From Ottowia thiooxydans DSM 14619 (GTDB lineage Bacteria; Pseudomonadota; Gammaproteobacteria; Burkholderiales; Burkholderiaceae_C): a stretch of 64,000 bases of DNA. The stretch spans positions 313,353-377,352 of the forward strand of contig NZ_KE383942.1 in the NCBI RefSeq assembly GCF_000422885.1. The letters run 5' to 3'. A program made the position numbers and the translations under genes. A model generated the notes under the pieces. The model was not told where the DNA came from. It made no database searches and saw only the letters and a program-made list of their open reading frames with translations. Shown here one piece after another: positions 1 to 8,038 of the stretch; positions within the stretch are counted from its first letter, which is position 1; each line of letters starts with the position of its first letter.

Positions 1-1
1 C

Positions 2-205
2 TGGGTCTCGTCTGATCGTTTCCTGCGGTTGGCGGAGAAAGCTGGAGCGGAGGATGTCGAGCCGCAGATCAACTTTCTGACAGGTGTGAAGGGTTTGCTT
101 AGGGAAATGCCACCCAGAATTTTTATTGATAGCGATCAGCGGCAGAGTGTGATCACCGCGGCGCAGGATGCGCTAGATGCCGCGATCGACCGCGAAGAAG
201 GCTGA
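2..205 (+). CDS. sctW: T3SS gatekeeper SctW (YopN/HrpJ/TyeA family), 3' end only
   Basis: The open frame enters from the left edge and ends in TGA at 203-205, leaving 67 C-terminal residues. The visible part (LREMPPRIFIDSDQRQ followed by AAQDALDAAIDREEG) has the pattern of the TyeA-like C-terminal domain of SctW proteins, which hold back effector secretion until translocators are exported and dock on the export gate SctV. The next gene starts one base after the stop and looks like SycN, the known chaperone partner of YopN in Yersinia, which supports the call. The N-terminal part lies outside the window, so the full protein and any separate TyeA gene cannot be judged. Confidence 0.7.
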   Translation, partial: WVSSDRFLRLAEKAGAEDVEPQINFLTGVKGLLREMPPRIFIDSDQRQSVITAAQDALDAAIDREEG

Positions 206-206
206 A

Positions 207-584
207 ATGGCGAGTTTTGATCAAACCTTGGCGGATTTTGGCCAAGACATTGGAGTGGAAAGCCTGACGCCAGGGCCCTCAGGTTCCGTCCAGTTGCGCT
301 TCGATCATGGGGGAATATTGGGTTTCTTTCAGCAGGGAGCGGACGTGGTGCTCCATTGGGCCGAGCCTGCACCGTACGATGCGCCTGAACTTCTGCTGCG
401 TGCTTTCAAGCGTATCAGTGATCCTCCATACAATGAGCCACCGCTGCAGGCTGGCTTGCGCGGGGTAGATGGAGTCGAAAATCTGGTACTGGTTACTCGT
501 ATGCCAGAGCGGGATTGCGGGGCCCGTGAACTGCATCAGATGTCCAGTTGGCTTCGTCAATACGCTGCTGCGTTACGGGGTTAG
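207..584 (+). CDS. sycN: SycN-like T3SS chaperone of the SctW gatekeeper
   Basis: This 125-residue protein starts at ATG 207, one base after the sctW stop, with AAGG 5 bases upstream; an in-frame ATG at 177 lies inside sctW and has no such site. The N-terminus (LADFGQDIGV), the QLRF.HGG.LGFFQQG strand and the C-terminal LQAGLRG...LVLVTRMPER...LHQ pattern match my memory of Yersinia SycN, a small class I chaperone that with YscB binds YopN. The gene order sctW-sycN-...-sctX-sctY-sctV copies the Yersinia virA operon (yopN-tyeA-sycN-yscX-yscY-lcrD), apart from an insertion of three other chaperones. The role in gatekeeper stability and secretion is inferred from family and position. Confidence 0.65.
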   Translation: MASFDQTLADFGQDIGVESLTPGPSGSVQLRFDHGGILGFFQQGADVVLHWAEPAPYDAPELLLRAFKRISDPPYNEPPLQAGLRGVDGVENLVLVTRMPERDCGARELHQMSSWLRQYAAALRG

Positions 585-807
585 CAGACCGCTTAAACAG
601 GCCTGTACTGGGGTTTCCCCATGAGGTGGCGTTTAGGGAGTCTCTGCTTAACCCATCTCGGATGCCGGGCGGTGGTCTAGGGATTAGCTGCAAGGCGAGT
701 GTTGCGGTCAAATCCTAAGGCCAGGGCTCAGAACTGAGCCGCAGGGGTTAAACCGAAGCGCGGATCGCCTGCGTTCGGGGGCGCCTAGCTATCTGCTGCC
801 GCGTTGC

Positions 808-842
808 AATCCTCGCGATACCGTCTGGTATTCCTGAGGATT
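808..842. repeat. Two-step inverted repeat (hairpin) in the sycN-chaperone gap
   Basis: AATCCTC (808-814) pairs with GAGGATT (836-842), and inside it ATACC (818-822) pairs with GGTAT (827-831) around a GTCT loop. There is no T-run, so it is not a classical terminator. Its role is unknown; it could be an RNA stem in a 5' leader or the remains of a repeat element. Confidence 0.45.
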
Positions 843-1076
843 CGCGCCCTGCACCCCGCCCCGAACTACGGCGCACGCTTTTTGATCGATTTGTGCAGAG
901 CTTCCCTGCAGCAGAATTTCATCCGGCTTTTTTGCATCTACCTCGATTGAGTTGTCCGGCGTTGGAGCACGTTTCGCGAAATGTCCGAACTTTTTAACCT
1001 GCGGAGCTATCCTGCCCGACCGGGGGTCATAGATGCTGAGCTTTTCGCCATTTGATCGTCAGGGCAGCTTGAGGAT

Positions 1077-1104
1077 GGAACCTTTGCGTTATTCCTGTTA
1101 CTTA
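1077..1104 (+). promoter_or_regulatory. Candidate ECF sigma (hrp-box-like) promoter of the chaperone triplet
   Basis: GGAACC at 1077-1082 is followed, after exactly 15 bases, by TTACTTA at 1098-1104. The same layout (GGAACC-N15-TTACTCA) occurs upstream of the 196-residue gene at 9569-10159. GGAACC with a 15-16 base spacer is the -35 half of the HrpL hrp box, whose -10 half is CCACNNA; here the second half differs at its first two bases. The chaperone start at 1182 lies 77 bases downstream, a normal distance. Use by the ECF factor encoded at 10424 is an inference. Confidence 0.6.
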
Positions 1105-1181
1105 TGAGTATGGAGGTCCACCGTCTAGAGCAAGGCCCCGAGTTTCGAGTTCGCGAAGTTTTTCCATACAGGAGTATTGAT

Positions 1182-1601
1182 ATGACACGCTACACCACAT
1201 TGCTTCAAGACTATGCCCGTCATGTAGGTTTGCCAGTGCAGGAATTCCTGTCTACTCAGGAGTTGGTGATTGCCGGTATCGCCATTGGTTTGGCGCCAGA
1301 GGGGGATGAAGATGTCGGAAACGTCACCGTGTTTTCTTCGCTGGGGCGACCTGCACCAGACGTTGAGAGGGAAAAGTTGATGCAGCTGATGCTGGAGGCC
1401 AATGGTCTGTGGGTGGGTACGGGCGGGTGCACTTTGGGTCTGCAAGCGGGGACGGGTGCGGTGCTGCTTTGTGTGCGCCTGTCTCTGGCCGTGAGCGATG
1501 CGGCCTCCCTGTCTTCAGCCGTGCAAGCCTTCGTGGATGTGGCCTTGCTATGGCAGGAAGTGGTGCAGGGTAAGGTGAAGCCGCAGTTGCCGGTGATCTG
1601 A
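1182..1601 (+). CDS. CesT-family T3SS chaperone, first of three tandem paralogues
   Basis: This protein has 139 residues. ATG 1182 is preferred because GGAG lies 8 bases before it (1171-1174), while an upstream in-frame ATG at 1104 overlaps the promoter-like element and adds 26 residues unlike the paralogues. The shared core is ELVIAG.AI.L near residue 30 and LMLEANGLWVGTGG.TLGLQ near residue 75, the A-N-L/G-L-Q pattern of class I (CesT/SycE-type) chaperones that bind effectors or translocators as dimers. The next two genes have the same core. The acidic, small and soluble character fits. The client is not identifiable from sequence; no effector gene is adjacent. Confidence 0.65.
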   Translation: MTRYTTLLQDYARHVGLPVQEFLSTQELVIAGIAIGLAPEGDEDVGNVTVFSSLGRPAPDVEREKLMQLMLEANGLWVGTGGCTLGLQAGTGAVLLCVRLSLAVSDAASLSSAVQAFVDVALLWQEVVQGKVKPQLPVI

Positions 1602-1614
1602 CGAAGTTAATCAA

Positions 1615-2073
1615 ATGAGCAATAGCCTATATTTAAACCTGCTGGCTGCTTACGAGCAGCATGCACGACCCGGTGTCGTCAGCATTGATTTGCCCCACAC
1701 GGAGGAGCTCATCATCCATGGGCGGGCAGTGAGTCTTTCATTCAAGCTCCACGAGAACTCTCCTGAAGACGGCATGGTGATATGCCGCACCGACCTTGCA
1801 CGGTTCAACGAGAGCCCCGCAGAAGATCTTTGTCGTCTTCTGCTGCAAGCCAATAATCTCTGGGCCGGCACGGGCGGCTCTACTTTGGGCATGCGCGGTG
1901 AGGATGTGCTCATCATGAGCCAGGCAAGGCGTATTGGCTCGCTCGACATCACCATGTTCGATGCTCTTCTGGGTGCGCTGTGCGCCGATGCCGATAGTTG
2001 GACTGCAAGGCTTACAGCCAAACCTCAGGCAGAGCTTCCGCGGCCGGAAAGCATTTTGCACATGCGCGCGTGA
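1615..2073 (+). CDS. CesT-family T3SS chaperone, second of three tandem paralogues
   Basis: This 152-residue protein begins 13 bases after its neighbour ends. The motifs EELIIHGRAVSLSFKL (near residue 30) and LLLQANNLWAGTGGSTLGM (near 79) align with those of the genes before and after it, so this looks like a local duplication. The region between these motifs (CRTDLARFNESPAEDL) is its own, which suggests that client specificity has diverged. It is probably co-transcribed with 1182-1601 from the promoter-like element at 1077. The ribosome binding site is weak (AAG a few bases upstream), consistent with translational coupling. The client is unknown. Confidence 0.6.
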   Translation: MSNSLYLNLLAAYEQHARPGVVSIDLPHTEELIIHGRAVSLSFKLHENSPEDGMVICRTDLARFNESPAEDLCRLLLQANNLWAGTGGSTLGMRGEDVLIMSQARRIGSLDITMFDALLGALCADADSWTARLTAKPQAELPRPESILHMRA

Positions 2074-2111
2074 GCGGCCTCCGAATCTCCAATGCTCAAA
2101 TTTGTTGCAAC

Positions 2112-2552
2112 ATGACTCAAGAACGCTACGAAATCGCCTTGGCCGACCTGGCGCAAGACATTGGCCTTGATGGCTCCGCTTTGGCTCAATACGAGGAGCT
2201 CGTCATTGATGGCGTGGCCATCGCACTGTCTTATGAGGCGGATGAGATGGGCGGCTCCATGCAAGGGGCCTGCTATGTCGGTACTGACCCTTTGTCTGTG
2301 GATGCGTCTTCCAATCTACTGCGTGTGCTCTTGCAAGCGAACACATTGGGCGCTCCCACACTGGGCGCAACACTGGGTTTGCAGCGCTCTGGCCGCCTGG
2401 TGCTGTCTCGGCGGGAGCCACTGGATGCCCCACCTGATCGCTTGGCACGCGTGTGGGGTGAGCTTGCAGATGCGTCGGCGCGCTGGGCCATAGCGCTTGA
2501 GGAGGGCCTGGAGACACGCGCAAAAGAGCTCGTGCATGGCGAGGGGAACTAG
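2112..2552 (+). CDS. CesT-family T3SS chaperone, third of three tandem paralogues
   Basis: This 146-residue protein starts at ATG 2112 (MTQERYEIALADLAQDIGL), where the similarity to the other copies begins; the longer in-frame start at 1998 lies inside the preceding gene. It keeps YEELVIDGVAIALSYEADE and VLLQANTLGAPTLGATLGLQ. In this copy the LW-GTGG loop of the other two is changed to LGAPTLG, the clearest divergence within the triplet. The N-terminus ALADLAQDIGL resembles that of the SycN-like protein (LADFGQDIGV), as expected for related small chaperones. The client is unknown. Confidence 0.6.
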   Translation: MTQERYEIALADLAQDIGLDGSALAQYEELVIDGVAIALSYEADEMGGSMQGACYVGTDPLSVDASSNLLRVLLQANTLGAPTLGATLGLQRSGRLVLSRREPLDAPPDRLARVWGELADASARWAIALEEGLETRAKELVHGEGN

Positions 2553-2772
2553 GGTGTGGTCCGTTTTCCTGGATTGCTTGAAGGCTCGGGGGCGTCTGGA
2601 TCTGTTCCTGTGCGGGGGAGCGCGTGCGTGTCGACGCTAGTGCGAGGCTTCCTATCCACTTAATTATGGCGCTCCATCTTCTATCGCCTACACTTTTTAC
2701 GTTGCGGCCTAAGTTCCCCCTGGCTTGAGCGAAAAACACATGCGACACTAATCCCGAAGAACCGGAGCAGCT

Positions 2773-3195
2773 ATGGCAGAAAATCATGTTGGTTCCCACA
2801 TTGCATTTGACCGTGGCATAGACCAGGTCACCTATGCTCGCCTGGGAGAGTCGCAGAGTCTCCCGCAGCGAAGGGAGGAGGCACCTTCGGAACTGGGAGG
2901 CCGACCACAGCTGGAGAGCCTGCTTGCTCAGCCTACGCTTGATGGCATGTTGGAGGAGGCCATTCGCCCCAGGCTCGAAAATCGCGATCTGCTGGTGCCC
3001 AGCCGCTTTCAGGCGGCCCTCGACAGCGTACACGCGGCGATCTCGGAGAAAGCCGAAAATAACCCGGCTGGTACGGATCAGTTCGGGTCACCCGAAGAAA
3101 GACGTGTTCTCCAACGGGCCGTGAGGCTATTGAGCAATGAGCGTGATCTGCGGGGCTTGGTGCAGATGTATCGCAGCGTGCTCTACCAAGGTTGA
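2773..3195 (+). CDS. sctX: T3SS protein SctX (YscX family)
   Basis: This 140-residue protein starts at ATG 2773 with GGAG 6 bases upstream (2763-2766). In Yersinia, YscX is an early secreted component that binds the chaperone YscY and the export gate YscV and is needed for needle assembly. The features seen are an N-terminal HIAFDRGIDQVTY segment and a basic C-terminus (RRVLQRAVRLLSNERDLRGLVQMYRSVL) that fits the YscX C-terminal helix. The order sctX-sctY-sctV is diagnostic of Ysc-type systems. It is slightly longer than YscX (about 122 residues). The 220-bp gap upstream contains no gene and may hold a promoter that I could not define. Confidence 0.65.
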   Translation: MAENHVGSHIAFDRGIDQVTYARLGESQSLPQRREEAPSELGGRPQLESLLAQPTLDGMLEEAIRPRLENRDLLVPSRFQAALDSVHAAISEKAENNPAGTDQFGSPEERRVLQRAVRLLSNERDLRGLVQMYRSVLYQG

Positions 3196-3284
3196 AAGTG
3201 TCATTGGCAGAGATCGCATCACTGCAGAGTGCTTGCTCTCCTGGAAACCTGCGTGATAAATCCCGTGCTTGGGTCTAGGAACAA

Positions 3285-3686
3285 ATGAAACCAGACGCTG
3301 TGCCACCATTGCCTGATTTTGGGCGAGCCGATGGAATCTCTTCCACGCAAATCGAGCTGATGGATCTGCTCAGCTACATCTATCTGCGCCACGGCCTGCC
3401 CGACAAGGCCGCCGTACTTCTGGCGGCGCGTGACTTGTTGGCACCTGACAATCGAATCACCTTGCTCACTCTGGCGCTCGCGCAGGTGCGTGCGTCCAAG
3501 CCGGAGCGTGCGCTGGAAACGCTGGAGCGGCTGGCCATGCTGGGGGCGGTAGATGCCCCTTTTCATCTCGTGCGGGCACAGGCTTTTCAGGCTTTGGGAC
3601 GTATCGGTGAAGCGGCTGGTGCCATGCGCGCTCACGTGGCTTTGCGCGCCTCCCAGAAAAACGATGTGATGACCACAGTAAACTGA
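3285..3686 (+). CDS. sctY: T3SS chaperone SctY (YscY family, TPR)
   Basis: This 133-residue protein starts at ATG 3285 with AGGA 5 bases upstream. Helical repeats are visible: LLSYIYLRHGLPDKAAVLLAARDLLAPDN, then LALAQVRASKPERALETLERLA and LVRAQAFQALGRIGEAAGAMRAHV, a TPR fold like that of YscY, the chaperone of YscX. Five bases separate its stop from the sctV start, so it is co-translated with the export gate. It is slightly longer than Yersinia YscY (about 114 residues). The function is inferred from family and from its fixed place between sctX and sctV. Confidence 0.65.
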   Translation: MKPDAVPPLPDFGRADGISSTQIELMDLLSYIYLRHGLPDKAAVLLAARDLLAPDNRITLLTLALAQVRASKPERALETLERLAMLGAVDAPFHLVRAQAFQALGRIGEAAGAMRAHVALRASQKNDVMTTVN

Positions 3687-3691
3687 GCGCA

Positions 3692-5818
3692 ATGGCAATC
3701 AGCGCTACCAACTCTTCTACCGGCACCCTCGCGCGATTGCAGCGCATTGTGCAGTTGGCTACCAGCCGAAACGACCTGGTATTGGCGTTCTTCCTGGTGG
3801 CCGTGATCTTCATGATGATCTTGCCACTGCCCACCTGGTTGGTGGATATGCTGATCGGCACCAACATGACGATCTCCGCCATCTTGCTCATGGTGGCCAT
3901 GTATTTGCCTTCGCCTCTGGCATTTTCCTCGTTTCCCTCAGTACTGCTGATCACCACGCTGTTTCGTCTGGGCATCTCGATTGCCACCACGCGCTTGATA
4001 CTGTTGCAGGGCGACGCGGGGCACATCATTACCACCTTTGGCAACTTCGTGGTCGGCGGGAATCTGGTGGTCGGCCTCGTGGTGTTCCTGATTCTGACCA
4101 TCGTGCAGTTCGTGGTGATTACCAAAGGCGCTGAGCGGGTCGCTGAGGTGGCGGCTCGGTTCTCACTTGATGCCATGCCGGGCAAGCAGATGTCCATCGA
4201 TGGTGACATGCGGGCAGGCACCATCGATATGGAAGAGGCCAAGCGTCGTCGAGGTATCGTTGAAAAGGAAAGCCAGCTTTATGGAGCCATGGATGGCGCC
4301 ATGAAATTCGTCAAAGGTGATGCGATTGCTGGCTTGATCATTGTGGCCGTGAACTTGCTTGGCGGCATCATCATCGGCACGATGCAGCGCGGCATGACGG
4401 TGGGCGATGCCACCAGAACCTATTCGATCCTCACCATTGGGGATGGCTTGATTGCACAGATTCCCGCTCTGTTCATCGCCATCTGCGCGGGCATGATTGT
4501 GACCCGCGTGCAGACTGGGGATGAGCCGTCCAACGTCGGAAAAGACATCGGTTCGCAGGTGTTGGCCCAACCTCGGGCCTTGCTGATCGCTGCGGCTGTG
4601 GCGCTCGGGCTGGGTCTGATTCCTGGCATGCCGTTCCCTGTATTTGCCCTACTCGCCGCGGTTATTGGCACGATCGGTTTCGTGCTGATGAGAGGTGTCC
4701 GCCGGGTGGTGAACGAGAAAACAGGAGAAATCACCGAGGTGCCAGCCTTGCAGGCCGCTGGCGAGAAACCTCGCAAGGCCAAGAACGATGGAAGCGACGA
4801 GTTCTCTCCCACCGTGCCGCTATTGATGGATGTCGCTTCGGGCTTGCAAAACAGCTTTGATGCCGAAGTATTGAACGACGAACTGCTCAAGATTCGCCGC
4901 GCACTTTATTTCGATTTGGGGGTGCCTTTTCCGGGCATTCAGCTGCGCTTCAATGAGGCACTTCCCCAGGAGAGCTACAACATTTTGCTTTCGGAGGTTC
5001 CTGTGTCTCAGGGGCGGCTGCGGCATGGGTGGCTATTGGTGCGTGAGAAGACGCAAAACCTTGACGCCTTGCAGATCGACTACGAGTCTGATCGCAATTT
5101 CCTGCCGCACATTCCAACGCTGTGGGCCAAAGCCCAACTAGCAGAAAGCCTCAGAAGCTCGGGAATCTCGTTCATGGATTCCAGTCAGGTGCTGGCCTAT
5201 CACCTGGCGTTCGTTCTCAAGAAATACTCTTCAGACTTCATCGGCATTCAAGAAACGCGCTTCTTGCTGGCTTCTATGGAAGCGCGCTTTCCGGATTTGG
5301 TCAAGGAGTCGACGCGGGTGCTTCCTATCCAGAAGATCGCTGAAATCTTGCAGCGTTTGGTGTCCGAAGATGTCTCGATCCGCAATTTGCGCGCCATTTT
5401 GGAGTCTTTGATCGAGTGGGGTCAGAAGGAAAAGGACTCGGTGCTCCTGACCGAGTATGTGCGCTCCACGCTTAAACGCCAGATCAGCTACAAGCACTCC
5501 AGCGGACAGAACGTGCTGCCCGCTTATCTCCTGGCGCCCAGCATAGAAGATCAAGTTCGTGGTGCTATTCGCCAAACCTCTGCAGGTAGCTATCTTTCGC
5601 TCGATCCCGCTGTGTCCAAACGCCTGGTCGATAGCATCAAGAAAACGGTGGGTGACATATCCACGAGCGTACAACGGCCCGTACTGCTCACCTCCATGGA
5701 CATTCGCCGTTACATGCGCAAGATGATCGAGCAGGATTTGTATGAGCTGCCGGTGCTCAGCTATCAGGAGCTGACGCAGGAGATCAATATCCAGCCACTC
5801 GCGAGGATAGATTTGTGA
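3692..5818 (+). CDS. sctV: T3SS major export gate protein SctV (YscV/LcrD family)
   Basis: This 708-residue inner-membrane protein forms the nonameric ring that receives substrates and couples proton flow to secretion. The first ~330 residues contain about eight hydrophobic segments, with the FHIPEP-family hallmark region LFRLGISIATTRLILLQGDAG and the cytoplasmic loop FVVITKGAERVAEVAARFSLDAMPGKQMSIDGDMRAG. The C-terminal half is the soluble ring domain (DLGVPFPGIQLRFNEALP through VLSYQELTQEINIQPLARI). The length is normal for the family. It lies directly after sctY and 31 bases before sctD. Flagellar FlhA is a distant relative, but the T3SS neighbours rule that reading out. Confidence 0.95.
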   Translation: MAISATNSSTGTLARLQRIVQLATSRNDLVLAFFLVAVIFMMILPLPTWLVDMLIGTNMTISAILLMVAMYLPSPLAFSSFPSVLLITTLFRLGISIATTRLILLQGDAGHIITTFGNFVVGGNLVVGLVVFLILTIVQFVVITKGAERVAEVAARFSLDAMPGKQMSIDGDMRAGTIDMEEAKRRRGIVEKESQLYGAMDGAMKFVKGDAIAGLIIVAVNLLGGIIIGTMQRGMTVGDATRTYSILTIGDGLIAQIPALFIAICAGMIVTRVQTGDEPSNVGKDIGSQVLAQPRALLIAAAVALGLGLIPGMPFPVFALLAAVIGTIGFVLMRGVRRVVNEKTGEITEVPALQAAGEKPRKAKNDGSDEFSPTVPLLMDVASGLQNSFDAEVLNDELLKIRRALYFDLGVPFPGIQLRFNEALPQESYNILLSEVPVSQGRLRHGWLLVREKTQNLDALQIDYESDRNFLPHIPTLWAKAQLAESLRSSGISFMDSSQVLAYHLAFVLKKYSSDFIGIQETRFLLASMEARFPDLVKESTRVLPIQKIAEILQRLVSEDVSIRNLRAILESLIEWGQKEKDSVLLTEYVRSTLKRQISYKHSSGQNVLPAYLLAPSIEDQVRGAIRQTSAGSYLSLDPAVSKRLVDSIKKTVGDISTSVQRPVLLTSMDIRRYMRKMIEQDLYELPVLSYQELTQEINIQPLARIDL

Positions 5819-5849
5819 AGGCACGGCCCACCCAGGTGCTTAGACTGTG

Positions 5850-7247
5850 ATGCGGGACTCGCTCGCGCTGGAGTTGCGTGTCCTCAACGGTCGGCACGCG
5901 GGTGCGTCCACTGCAGCGCGTGATGGCCTCTTGCTGGGGGCAGTAGATGAGTCAGATGTCATTCTCACGGATCTGGATCCCCGAGCAGGTGTGGCCCGCT
6001 TGCACTTGCTCGATGGCCAGCATTGGTTGCTTACGCCAGCAGACGAACACCCGACAGAGCACGCCTGGGACAATGCTCCGAAGGTGGGTGAACTGATCCA
6101 CTGGGGTGGCCTGGCCTTGTGCGTGAGCGCACCACATACCGATTGGCCCCCGCTTCCAGTAACCTACGCCTCGTCGGGTTTCGAGCCTGAGCAAAGCGTG
6201 GCTCATGTCGGTGCAGAACCAGATTCGCTTGAGCCGTCGCCTGTGGAACACGTTCAAAAAACCGAGCTTGATGGCGCATTGGGCGCTTCCCTGGATCAAC
6301 CCAGGCGATCCAAGCTGCGTTCCTCCCTATGGATTGCGGCTGCGGTTTTTTTGATACTTGGATTGCTGGTGCTGGCGGCTTTCGTTTCGGATCGTCCTTC
6401 TCTCAAGACCGAAGGGGCAACTGAGCTGACAGTGCCTTCAGCCCCGGATATGACGGCCCAGGCACAAAAGCAAATGCCTGATTTGGCATTGGCTATTGCA
6501 AAGCTCGACTCCACGCTGCGACTGCAGCTGACGCCTCAACGAGATGGTCTGGTGAGGGTGAATGGCTGGGTCGAGACCGTGGCTCAGCTTGATCGGCTGG
6601 CTGATGCGTTGGGAATGCGGCGCCCAGCTCCTGTGATGCGGGTGCATGTAGCGACAGACGTGCGAACCGAACTGCGCGCCCAACTCGCAGGCAGTTATCC
6701 TCAACTCGATTTTTTGCCGGGAGGGCCCGGCGTACTCCGCATTCGAGGCATTGTTCCTAGCGCGGCAGCTCAGCATGAGGCGCTCACCGCGGTAGGGCAG
6801 CTCTTGCCTGCCAGGCTTGAACTGGCGGATGAATTGAGTCTGGCCGAGAAGCTGGCACCTGAAGTGCGTGCCGCCTTGGTTACGGCCGGTTTCGCGGATG
6901 CCAAAGCCAGCTGGGATGGGCATCAGGTCTTGGCAACACTGTCTTTGAAGGATCTCTCTCGTGCCCGGTTTGAGGACACCTTGGTTGAGTTGGCCAAGCG
7001 TTTTCCTGGGCTGCCATTGCGCGTGAACCCAACACTTGTCACCCCAGTCATCCCGGCTATCCAATCTGCCCGATCCAAAGCGCCGTTCCCTATTCTTGGA
7101 GTGGTCGGTGGCGAGGTGCCGTACGTCGTATTACCAGGAGGGGGGAAACTACTTCCGGGCGGATCGCACGAAGGATGGCGCTTGCAGGCCATAGATCCCG
7201 ATGTACTGGTGTTCGACTCGCCTCGAAGATTGGTGGTCACCAGATGA
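5850..7247 (+). CDS. sctD: T3SS inner-membrane ring protein SctD (YscD family)
   Basis: This 465-residue bitopic protein forms the outer of the two inner-membrane rings. The N-terminal ~110 residues are a cytoplasmic FHA-like domain (LELRVLNGRHAGAS..., then VDESDVILTDLD). A single transmembrane helix follows near residues 160-185 (LWIAAAVFLILGLLVLAAFV), then periplasmic ring-building repeats (LRLQLTPQRDGLVRVNGWVET; LPGGPGVLRIRGIVPS). An acidic linker precedes the helix. ATG 5850 is chosen; GTG 5847 is directly adjacent and possible. In Yersinia yscD is followed by yscE and yscF, as it is here. Confidence 0.8.
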   Translation: MRDSLALELRVLNGRHAGASTAARDGLLLGAVDESDVILTDLDPRAGVARLHLLDGQHWLLTPADEHPTEHAWDNAPKVGELIHWGGLALCVSAPHTDWPPLPVTYASSGFEPEQSVAHVGAEPDSLEPSPVEHVQKTELDGALGASLDQPRRSKLRSSLWIAAAVFLILGLLVLAAFVSDRPSLKTEGATELTVPSAPDMTAQAQKQMPDLALAIAKLDSTLRLQLTPQRDGLVRVNGWVETVAQLDRLADALGMRRPAPVMRVHVATDVRTELRAQLAGSYPQLDFLPGGPGVLRIRGIVPSAAAQHEALTAVGQLLPARLELADELSLAEKLAPEVRAALVTAGFADAKASWDGHQVLATLSLKDLSRARFEDTLVELAKRFPGLPLRVNPTLVTPVIPAIQSARSKAPFPILGVVGGEVPYVVLPGGGKLLPGGSHEGWRLQAIDPDVLVFDSPRRLVVTR

Positions 7248-7355
7248 TGTGTCTCGTTCTTAAAATTTCTCCTTTTCAAGCCATGCTTAGATCCAATAAG
7301 GCTTCTTTGGCGGATCGCTGCCGTGCTTGCTTCTACCTGTCCCTGGAGCCTTTGC

Positions 7356-7676
7356 ATGTCTGATGACGCTCATTTCTCCAAGCCACAAAGAATCTGCGCA
7401 CCGGGCAGGGCGCAGGACTTGGTCTCTCTGGGGCCATTAAGTGAACTGGAGACAGCGCTGACCGGTGAACCAGAACAAGTGCGAGCAGCTCTGTTACTGG
7501 CGGGTGAGCGCATTGATGCATTGGCGCAACGGGCGCGTCAGGCTATAGGCCGAGGTGTCCCGTCTGCTGAATTCGCCCAACTGAGTGCAATCCTGAAAGC
7601 ATGTGAAAGTGCTCGAGAAATTCTTGACGCCGCTGCACCGACTGGCCGCCATAGTGCGAGAATGCATTTAAGTTAA
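7356..7676 (+). CDS. sctE: Small T3SS protein in SctE (YscE) position
   Basis: This 106-residue protein starts at ATG 7356 with GGAG 7 bases upstream. The C-terminal two thirds are helical: VRAALLLAGERIDALAQRARQAIGRG, then SAEFAQLSAILKACESAREILDAAA. The RG..SAEF..L..I..A...A..IL pattern resembles YscE/PscE, the co-chaperone that with SctG keeps needle subunits from polymerising in the cytoplasm. The location between sctD and sctF supports this. The N-terminal ~35 residues are extra compared with YscE (66 residues). No SctG-like TPR gene follows in this window. The assignment rests on position and a weak motif. Confidence 0.5.
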   Translation: MSDDAHFSKPQRICAPGRAQDLVSLGPLSELETALTGEPEQVRAALLLAGERIDALAQRARQAIGRGVPSAEFAQLSAILKACESAREILDAAAPTGRHSARMHLS

Positions 7677-7706
7677 GTTTTCGATCGTTTTCTTCAAGAG
7701 GATCTC

Positions 7707-7949
7707 ATGGCAACTTCAACCAGCGGAATCAATTTTTCCTTTCTCTCTGAAACCATGGGTTCGGTATTGACCAACGCCGAAACCGCGCTGTCCTCAAGAG
7801 TTGCCAACATGGGTCCAAATCCGACCCAAGCTGATTTACTTGAAATGCAAGTCGGTTTGCAAAAGTGGACGATGATGATTCAGCTGCAAAGCACGCTGAA
7901 CAAGGAATTGGGAGATGCGCTGAAAGGCGTCATCCAAAAGGCTTCCTGA
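7707..7949 (+). CDS. sctF: T3SS needle subunit SctF
   Basis: This 80-residue protein starts at ATG 7707 after AGAGGA. Needle subunits of about 80 residues form a helical hairpin. Here two amphipathic helices are separated by the PNPTQADLLEMQ turn, the equivalent of the P-(S/D)-P turn in needle proteins, and the C-terminal helix LQKWTMMIQLQSTLNKELGDALKGVIQK matches the layout of EscF/YscF C-termini. There is no cysteine and no signal peptide, as expected for a T3SS substrate. It lies 30 bases after the SctE-like gene. Confidence 0.8.
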   Translation: MATSTSGINFSFLSETMGSVLTNAETALSSRVANMGPNPTQADLLEMQVGLQKWTMMIQLQSTLNKELGDALKGVIQKAS

Positions 7950-8038
7950 TCTCCCATCTAACCGGAACGAAGCTCCATGGCGTTATGCCGTTTGCCCACT
8001 AGACGCGCGTCGGTCATTTGTACCAAAGGGCCTGTGCC

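Larger units (their letters stand above)
585..1181. other. 597-bp intergenic region inside the T3SS cluster
   Basis: I see no credible gene here; reading frames on both strands are short and lack ribosome binding sites. It contains a hairpin at 808-842 (AATCCTC/GAGGATT outer arms, ATACC/GGTAT inner arms) and, near its right end, a GGAACC-N15-TTACTTA promoter-like element (1077-1104). The region is unusually long for a T3SS operon and separates sycN from the chaperone triplet, so the triplet probably has its own transcription start here. Confidence 0.6.

Noticed and set aside
2203-3033. Minus-strand open frame of 276 codons across the third chaperone and sctX
   Set aside because: It overlaps two genes in antisense and has a repetitive H, P, R and S composition without a family pattern.
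7964-7996. GGAACG before the 8039 chaperone as a third hrp-box-like promoter
   Set aside because: No TTACT- or CCAC-like half-site lies 15-16 bases downstream.
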